From JACNKV01 sp964422145 (lineage in GTDB: Bacteria > Fidelibacterota > Marinisomatia > Marinisomatales > JACNKV01), in the NCBI GenBank assembly GCA_964422145.1, contig CAYQZV010000022.1, forward strand, positions 1-32,673: DNA of 32,673 nucleotides, given 5' to 3'. The translations under genes were made by a program, and so were the position numbers. This document shows positions 27,773 to 32,673 of this stretch, one piece after another; position 1 is the stretch's first letter; every line of letters begins with the position of its first letter. Under the pieces are notes generated by a model that saw nothing but the letters and a program-made list of their open reading frames with translations, made no database searches and was not told the DNA's origin.

Positions 27773-28158
27773 TAATATTCCGTCGTGTAGTTTTCCATCT
27801 TTGCTTTGAACAAAACGGTGGCAATGACTTCAGTCAATAATCCGTAGATCATGCCCATGACGATCGTACTGATGAACATCGCCGCAGCCGTAAACTCCGG
27901 ATTTTCAGGAGCCATTAATCCGCCAAACGCTAACGGAAGACTGAACAAAAACCCCATGGCCAATCCGTGAACAGACCAATGACCTAATTTCAAACTGCTG
28001 ATCCCGATCGCAAATCCGATCAGCATGCGGCTGGTTAAAAGCTGAAGCATGACCGGCAACGGAAGGTCACCCGGACCGCTTGATGCTAAACCGACACAGA
28101 CACATCCGAATAAGATACCGGATAATGTGGTAATGATGATGCGTTTAAGTTTTTTCAT
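27769..28158 (-). CDS. Small multi-pass membrane protein
   Basis: 129 aa, with AGGAGA seven bases before the ATG, a strong start. It has about four hydrophobic segments (roughly 8-28, 38-58, 64-82 and 90-116), glycine-rich and with few charges, and a hydrophilic tail (KAKMENYTTEYY). Its 3' end overlaps the start of the seven-helix gene by four bases, suggesting a joint product or pathway. I do not recognise the family. Confidence 0.75.
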   Translation of the reverse strand: MKKLKRIIITTLSGILFGCVCVGLASSGPGDLPLPVMLQLLTSRMLIGFAIGISSLKLGHWSVHGLAMGFLFSLPLAFGGLMAPENPEFTAAAMFISTIVMGMIYGLLTEVIATVLFKAKMENYTTEYY

Positions 28159-28175
28159 GTTTTTCTCCTCTTATT

Positions 28176-28213
28176 CAAATCAGATTTGTACACCTACCGC
28201 TTCTAGGCAGGTG
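28176..28213 (-). other. Two small inverted repeats between genes
   Basis: CAAATC-A-GATTTG (28176-28188) and an 8-base stem CACCTACC/GGCAGGTG with one mismatch (28191-28198 with 28206-28213) lie between the 126 aa gene and the Shine-Dalgarno of the 129 aa gene. Neither is followed by a U run, so a terminator is not supported. They may be an operator or just RNA structure near the ribosome-binding site. Confidence 0.35.
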
Positions 28214-28240
28214 GTGTGGGTGTCATAATATTCTGAACTC

Positions 28241-28621
28241 CTACAATTTATTGACTATGTTTATGACATATTTTATCACTAATAAACCAATCAGTAATAA
28301 TGCTAAAGAATTAAAGGAAACAAAGATAATATAAATTGAATTGATCATGTTCATCTCAGATACTGAAGATGCTTGTAACTTATACCACAGATTGTTACAT
28401 CGAAATATGATTCCCAATAAAATGAATATACAAATCAAATAATTGAATGTAACTTTAATCGTATTTGAAGAAAATATATCAGATGCATTTTTAACTTTAT
28501 ACACCTTATTTATCAAAACCATTATTATTGGTATTAACAATATTGAGATAAAAATCCTCAAATCATAATATGAAATTGGGTTGATGTAAAAATCGAAAGA
28601 AAAAAGGATGTAATCTATCAT
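28241..28621 (-). CDS. Small hypothetical membrane protein
   Basis: 126 aa with three to four hydrophobic segments (for example FISILLIPIIMVLI near residue 25, LICIFILLGIIF near 60, and SLALLLIGLLVIKYVI near 105). A GGGG lies eight to eleven bases before the ATG. Codon use is noticeably more AT-rich than in the surface-protein genes, with many Ile and Asn residues, so an accessory or recently acquired gene is possible. It lies 31 bases after the small lipoprotein gene. I recognise no family and offer no function. Confidence 0.6.
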   Translation of the reverse strand: MIDYILFSFDFYINPISYYDLRIFISILLIPIIMVLINKVYKVKNASDIFSSNTIKVTFNYLICIFILLGIIFRCNNLWYKLQASSVSEMNMINSIYIIFVSFNSLALLLIGLLVIKYVINIVNKL

Positions 28622-28652
28622 GTTTAATACCCCATGTTATTGATTTCGTTCT

Positions 28653-29141
28653 TCATTTCACGTTAAATTCTTGGGAGTGGGATGCTCTATGATTATTTCC
28701 CTTTTTCCTATTTTCAAAATACCAAGGTAGAACCAGCCTGAACTTACTACATTTACTAAGCTTTTGAGGAGGAATATGAATTATAATCTTACGGGTTAAT
28801 GTTTGAAAAGGCGGTAATTTTTTTGGTGCTAATCTAACATTAGGTGGAATTTTTTTCCGCCATACGTGGATCCATTGACCATTAGAATATCCCTCAACCG
28901 TAGTAAGTAGATATAAAGGTGAAAATATACTCAACTCAGATTCATTTCTAATGTTGACAATCGCCGTATCTCCAACGTGATATAATTGTTTATCAATTTC
29001 TAGATGAACTTCCTTCCCTATAGAATATTTCATCGCTGGGTAATCTTGGGAAGAATCGGGTGATAACATTTGCTTACTATTATCAAGCAATGTGTAACAT
29101 CCAGTTAAAATCAAAGACAGTAGTATTAAATTTTTTTTCAT
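28653..29141 (-). CDS. Small lipoprotein with an Ig-like domain
   Basis: 162 aa. MKKNLILLSLILTGC is a clean lipoprotein signal with Cys15 lipidated. Residues about 45-160 look like one beta-sandwich: KEVHLEIDKQLYHVGDTAIVNIRNES opens like intracellular-protease-inhibitor (BsuPI-type) or Ig-like folds, and FRLVLPWYF lies near the end. No catalytic residues are evident. No strong Shine-Dalgarno precedes the ATG. Base composition is AT-rich like the following membrane-protein gene, and the two could form an accessory pair. Function unknown. Confidence 0.7.
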   Translation of the reverse strand: MKKNLILLSLILTGCYTLLDNSKQMLSPDSSQDYPAMKYSIGKEVHLEIDKQLYHVGDTAIVNIRNESELSIFSPLYLLTTVEGYSNGQWIHVWRKKIPPNVRLAPKKLPPFQTLTRKIIIHIPPQKLSKCSKFRLVLPWYFENRKKGNNHRASHSQEFNVK

Positions 29142-29235
29142 TTGACGTGAAAAATGCTCAAAAAGCCGTTAAAGTGTACTGCCGAATGACGCACAAAGTC
29201 CAGCGGTTTCTCGACTGCTTTCCGAAGATGTTCCA

Positions 29236-29988
29236 TTAATTGTTGAAGGTGTTGATCATCTCATGATAAACAGCGGAAAACGTGATTGAATCATCCATGA
29301 TATCGTCGATTGATTTATCTTGCCATTCAACTAAATATTCAATCATCATCCCCCATAGATAATGATTGCGAAGAGGTTGAGCTGTTTCATTCCATTGAGA
29401 ATGGTCATGAAAAATCGTCAACCGTTCCGAAAGCGTAATAGTGTCGTTTTTTATTCTGACATAGTTTGAACCAAATTCACAGTAACCTTCAATTTTCCAC
29501 ACCGGAAGCTGACGGGATTTCATAGAACCATACCGTTCATATAAATATTGATGCATCAACTCATGTGCGATGACGTGGGCAGTATTCCCTTCGCGGGAAT
29601 GATAAGCCGGGGTATTTCCCGTCTTGTACCCATACCGCTCAATCATCGTTTGATTAATAAAACAATTACGGAGTTCGGGTAAGTTGATCCCCATCGTCTT
29701 TTCATTGCGAAGTGTAAAACGGATTATCTTTTTGAATTGGTTTATATCGCGGCAAAGATAGATGTGTATCTTCGTATTAGGATCGTATATCTCATTGGGC
29801 GCAAGCCACGTTTTCACCGCAGCTATACTTCTATCGACTTCTTCTTCTATTTTTTGATCGGAAAATAAAACCCAATTTCCATATGTTTTTTGATGCTCAA
29901 ATAAAAATGACGGATAGGCTAAAAAACATCCCAAACCCAATAGGGTTAGTATTAGAACACCAAATATAAACAGGATAATTCGTTTCAT
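29236..29988 (-). CDS. Membrane-anchored gluzincin-type zinc peptidase (MA-like)
   Basis: 250 aa. A single N-terminal hydrophobic segment (residues 4-24) would anchor or export it. The zinc-binding motif is HELMH at 142-146, preceded by AHVIA. The downstream glutamate is Glu167 in LPVWKIEGYCEF, matching the 'P-x-W-x-x-E-G-x-x-E' pattern of gluzincins such as M1 and peptidase-MA proteins, where the Glu before Gly is the third zinc ligand. The catalytic core is short, as in MA-family domains. It starts only eight bases after the TonB-dependent receptor stop, without a clear Shine-Dalgarno, so the two are probably coupled. A role in processing surface proteins or imported peptides would fit but is an inference. 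Confidence 0.82.
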   Translation of the reverse strand: MKRIILFIFGVLILTLLGLGCFLAYPSFLFEHQKTYGNWVLFSDQKIEEEVDRSIAAVKTWLAPNEIYDPNTKIHIYLCRDINQFKKIIRFTLRNEKTMGINLPELRNCFINQTMIERYGYKTGNTPAYHSREGNTAHVIAHELMHQYLYERYGSMKSRQLPVWKIEGYCEFGSNYVRIKNDTITLSERLTIFHDHSQWNETAQPLRNHYLWGMMIEYLVEWQDKSIDDIMDDSITFSAVYHEMINTFNN

Positions 29989-29996
29989 TTTATCAA

Positions 29997-32438
29997 TTAG
30001 AACTCAATTGTAATTCCACCAATAGGCATAGTTTTATACTGCCACACGGTTCCTTTAGTCCCATCATCGTTGTATTGAAAATCCCATATATTGTTCCGGT
30101 CGTACACATTCATGATATCGACATAGGTAACCAAATTCATCTTTTTAAACATATACCGTCGAATTACCATAATGTCAAATCGGTGGTATTCCGGATATCG
30201 ACTCGTATTCCATTCTGTTTCGATCGGATTCCAGCTCCGCAATTCCGGATGGTATTCTCTAGGCGTATAGGGTCTTCCGGTATTATACGAAAACCTAAAA
30301 CTCAGTTCCAATTCGTCTGCCAAAGGATTTATAATTCCGAAAATATTGGATGCAATTTTATACCACGTTTCCTGTTTCAGTTCATTATACCAGTCCACTT
30401 TATGAAATTTCTTCTTCCATCCGCCAACCATCGTTAGCTGATGCCGGATATCAAAGTCCCAATCATACCAATCACCTTTCATTGGTGGATCGCCCGGTTG
30501 AGAACTGCCATATAACCTACGAATATCTTTCCCTTGGGAATGATTCCATGCATAACTGAGAATTCCATGCCAATGGCGGGTGAGTTTTTTCTGCATAAAA
30601 ACTTCAAATCCATAGCTTTTCCCTTTGCCTTCATTCAGCCACTGCTTTACATGTGCTAAGGTATCAGGATAGATTTCCATCGGATGTGTCCAATAATACT
30701 GCGTAGGAATGTTTTCATACTTTTTGTAATAGGTTTCAATCGATACCCTAAAATCCGTACCCATAAACCGTTCTATTCCTAAAACGATTTGGTCAGAATA
30801 CTTAGCTTTAAGATTTCGGTTTTTTTCCGTTCTAAGAATCAAATAATTATCAGGATACTGATACTGCCGCCCGATACCAAGATGCACTGTTGTGATAGGA
30901 TTGATTTTTGTTTGAATATTTAATCGAGGGGAAAACACTAATTCTTCTGTTGCCAAAAAGTAATCTCCACGTAAACCGGTAGTTAATGTTCCTTTTTTCC
31001 CTATTCGCATTTTCCACTGAACATACTTTGCAAACTTCCACTCACTCCCCTTTTCAATAAAATTAAACTCAGGTTGAATATTCGTAATTGCGATCCGGTC
31101 CGGAGCGTCAACCAACCACTTTTCTCCGTCCCACTTGGTTATATCGTAGATGAAAGTTGTATCTGTTTTTGCCCACTCATCATAATTCAGATTCAAGTTT
31201 TTGGCAGATCCGCCAAGCGTCAGAGTTCCTTTTGCAAAATTAATAACCCAATTTGTTTTCAACGTATAATCGACATTTCTATCATCTCTGGTAAACCATA
31301 CATCGTCCCGATTGCCTGAATTATATACCCAGCTATAGGAATATTTTTGAACAGCAGAAAATGTTGTTAAACCGTATCCGCGTTTACCTAACAGCTTTTG
31401 AAGACTGACACCCCCCGCTAAAGTATTCCCTTCATAATCCACACTTTCAGCACCATAGGTGACCACGTCATTTTCTGCTTGGATATTAATCTCATCAAAT
31501 CCAGCCAGACCGTTGACTATTAATCGCAAATCCGGTTTGATATCATAGACAAACTTTATCTGATGGTTGTTATAGCGTGGAATAGCCGTCATCCCAAAAC
31601 TTTTTACTATTAAATCAAGAAAGCTAAACTTACTTCCTCCTAAAAAAGATCCTTTGCCATGAAACAACGGTCCTTCTGCATTCACTCCGATTCCGGCCAT
31701 AGACATATCTAAATCCATCTCAAATCCCATACGAGAACCTTCCCGCAGAGAGATGTCCATCACACTTGAGGCTTTATCTCCGTATTTTACCGAAAATGCA
31801 CCCGGAGTGAATTCTATCTGCCTGGCGAACAATGTGTTAATCATATTGATGGGACCTCCTCCGGCCCCTTCAAACCCAAAGTGATTTGGATTAGAAATTT
31901 CAATATCATCCATGAGAAATAGATTTTCTCCGGGAAGGCCGCCGCGAGTGATAATCTCATTTTCTTGATCGGATGCAGTTGTTACAGAAGGTAACGACTG
32001 AACGACACGCTGAACGTCATAGACTCCTCCCGGATCACTGCGCATCTCGATATTATCAACATGCAGTGTACTTACGGTCGCAGCTGTAGAGCGAGTGAAA
32101 GCTTCTCCGGTTACCTCTACGGCTTCTATTTCAATCGGCTTAGCGATAAGATCGGCTTCGATGATGATCGGGCGGGCAGCCGTGATCATCAGATTCAATG
32201 CAATGTACGGTTCATAGCCGATCATCGTGATCCGCATATGCTGAGACCCGGCAGGGATGCCCCGGATGGTAAACCGCCCGGTTTGATCGGTCGCTGCACC
32301 AAAGTCTGTATTGATCACCATCACGTTCGCACCGATGAGCGGCTGCTGAGTAGCACCGTCCCGGATGATCCCGCCGATCTCACCGGTTTGAGATAAGAGG
32401 ATGCTAAAAAAGAAGAATATTGTGGAGTAATGTTTCAT
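29997..32438 (-). CDS. TonB-dependent outer-membrane receptor with carboxypeptidase-regulatory-like domain
   Basis: 813 aa. The signal peptide is short (about residues 4-16). A carboxypeptidase-regulatory-like domain occupies about 19-105 (GEIGGIIRDGATQQPLIGANVMV, GRFTIRGIPAGSQHMRITMIGY). The plug follows from about 108-240, with IEIEAVEVTGEAF, DVQRVVQSLPSV, ITRGGLPGENLFLMDDIEI and PGAFSVKYGDKASSVMDI. The barrel ends with aromatic-terminated strands (GGITIEF). The length is usual for the family, and it lacks the acidic GNGxWD repeats of the other receptor (19777-23373). The ligand cannot be inferred. The adjacent zinc peptidase gene, eight bases downstream, suggests peptide or protein uptake or processing. 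No strong Shine-Dalgarno is visible before the ATG. Confidence 0.93.
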   Translation of the reverse strand: MKHYSTIFFFFSILLSQTGEIGGIIRDGATQQPLIGANVMVINTDFGAATDQTGRFTIRGIPAGSQHMRITMIGYEPYIALNLMITAARPIIIEADLIAKPIEIEAVEVTGEAFTRSTAATVSTLHVDNIEMRSDPGGVYDVQRVVQSLPSVTTASDQENEIITRGGLPGENLFLMDDIEISNPNHFGFEGAGGGPINMINTLFARQIEFTPGAFSVKYGDKASSVMDISLREGSRMGFEMDLDMSMAGIGVNAEGPLFHGKGSFLGGSKFSFLDLIVKSFGMTAIPRYNNHQIKFVYDIKPDLRLIVNGLAGFDEINIQAENDVVTYGAESVDYEGNTLAGGVSLQKLLGKRGYGLTTFSAVQKYSYSWVYNSGNRDDVWFTRDDRNVDYTLKTNWVINFAKGTLTLGGSAKNLNLNYDEWAKTDTTFIYDITKWDGEKWLVDAPDRIAITNIQPEFNFIEKGSEWKFAKYVQWKMRIGKKGTLTTGLRGDYFLATEELVFSPRLNIQTKINPITTVHLGIGRQYQYPDNYLILRTEKNRNLKAKYSDQIVLGIERFMGTDFRVSIETYYKKYENIPTQYYWTHPMEIYPDTLAHVKQWLNEGKGKSYGFEVFMQKKLTRHWHGILSYAWNHSQGKDIRRLYGSSQPGDPPMKGDWYDWDFDIRHQLTMVGGWKKKFHKVDWYNELKQETWYKIASNIFGIINPLADELELSFRFSYNTGRPYTPREYHPELRSWNPIETEWNTSRYPEYHRFDIMVIRRYMFKKMNLVTYVDIMNVYDRNNIWDFQYNDDGTKGTVWQYKTMPIGGITIEF

Positions 32439-32584
32439 TGATTTGTTTTTAATTGGCTGTTTCTTGTTTCTATTTCTAATGCTTCAGGGTAGGTGGGGTA
32501 ACATTTCGAATTTTATACCCTAATCAATCTTAACCGAATTATGACATAAGATTAGATCTTGGAAATAATAATCAATCGACCATA

Positions 32585-32604
32585 TACTTGCTTTAAAGTA
32601 AGTA
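32585..32604. promoter_or_regulatory. Imperfect palindrome upstream of the TonB-dependent receptor
   Basis: TACTTGCTTTAAAGTAAGTA is symmetric except for one G/T position. It lies 147 bases upstream of the receptor start, where an operator could sit. A/T-rich palindromes arise by chance in such DNA, so this is weak. The rest of 32439-32673 holds no gene I can support. Confidence 0.25.
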
Positions 32605-32673
32605 CTAAAAAACAAATCATGGTCAAGTCCAAAAAGTTCTGTAAAATGGTTCAAGTAGTCACAGTTTTCTGAT

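Noticed and set aside
28191..28213. Hairpin after the 126 aa gene as an intrinsic terminator
   Set aside because: The stem has a mismatch and no U tract follows on the minus strand.
32520..32672. A minus-strand frame of about 50 codons open to the right edge
   Set aside because: It has no recognisable motif or family and is short enough to occur by chance in AT-rich DNA. It would need sequence to the right of the window to judge.

Overview
The window is a stretch of AT-rich chromosome in which every supportable gene, and the rRNA, lies on the minus strand. It carries the 5' part of a 16S rRNA gene at the left edge, then large secreted and outer-membrane proteins, then trigger factor and a few small membrane or envelope genes. 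The secreted proteins have NPFNPETT-type or VPNPY-type C-terminal domains resembling type IX secretion (T9SS, Por) sorting signals. PorV/PorQ-like barrels, TonB-dependent receptors with N-terminal carboxypeptidase-regulatory-like domains, and repeated 'GWNL' domains are also present. This combination is typical of the FCB superphylum. I favour Candidatus Marinimicrobia (SAR406) or a near relative such as Calditrichota or Ignavibacteria, but the phylum call is an inference that the 16S fragment could settle.

Layout, left to right (transcription runs right to left). 1-567 is 16S rRNA with a sigma70-like promoter at about 686-713. 810-1844 is a TPR envelope protein. 1936-4806 is a secreted Asp-box protein with a sorting domain. 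4947-8528 is a subtilisin-like protease with an EF-hand loop and an FG-GAP-like propeller. 8701-9507 and 9644-10462 are two small paralogous secreted proteins with nearly identical sorting domains. 10559-25634 is a probable operon, read in the direction of transcription as: acidic-repeat lipoprotein, TonB-dependent receptor, 1072-1076 aa secreted protein, PorV-like copy B, 1274 aa PKD-repeat secreted protein, PorV-like copy A. 25768-27060 is trigger factor. 27128-28158 holds two overlapping membrane-protein genes. 28241-29141 holds a small membrane protein and a small lipoprotein. 29236-32438 is a membrane-anchored HExxH peptidase following a second TonB-dependent receptor.

The most striking feature is a pair of apparently identical 1132-bp direct repeats (10559-11690 and 15452-16583). 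Each contains a whole PorV-like gene plus the last 30 codons of the secreted-protein gene before it. Outside these exact limits the two loci diverge abruptly. In characterised T9SS, PorV collects substrates by their C-terminal domain, so each repeat links a cargo sorting-signal end to its candidate shuttle. I propose that these are dedicated cargo-shuttle cassettes kept identical by recent duplication or gene conversion. A smaller parallel case is a 191-bp identical block in the sorting domains of the two small paralogs. The coupled receptor and lipoprotein share D-x-N-G-N-G-x-W-D-x-G-E repeats, which suggests they work together at the cell surface. No substrate can be named from sequence alone.
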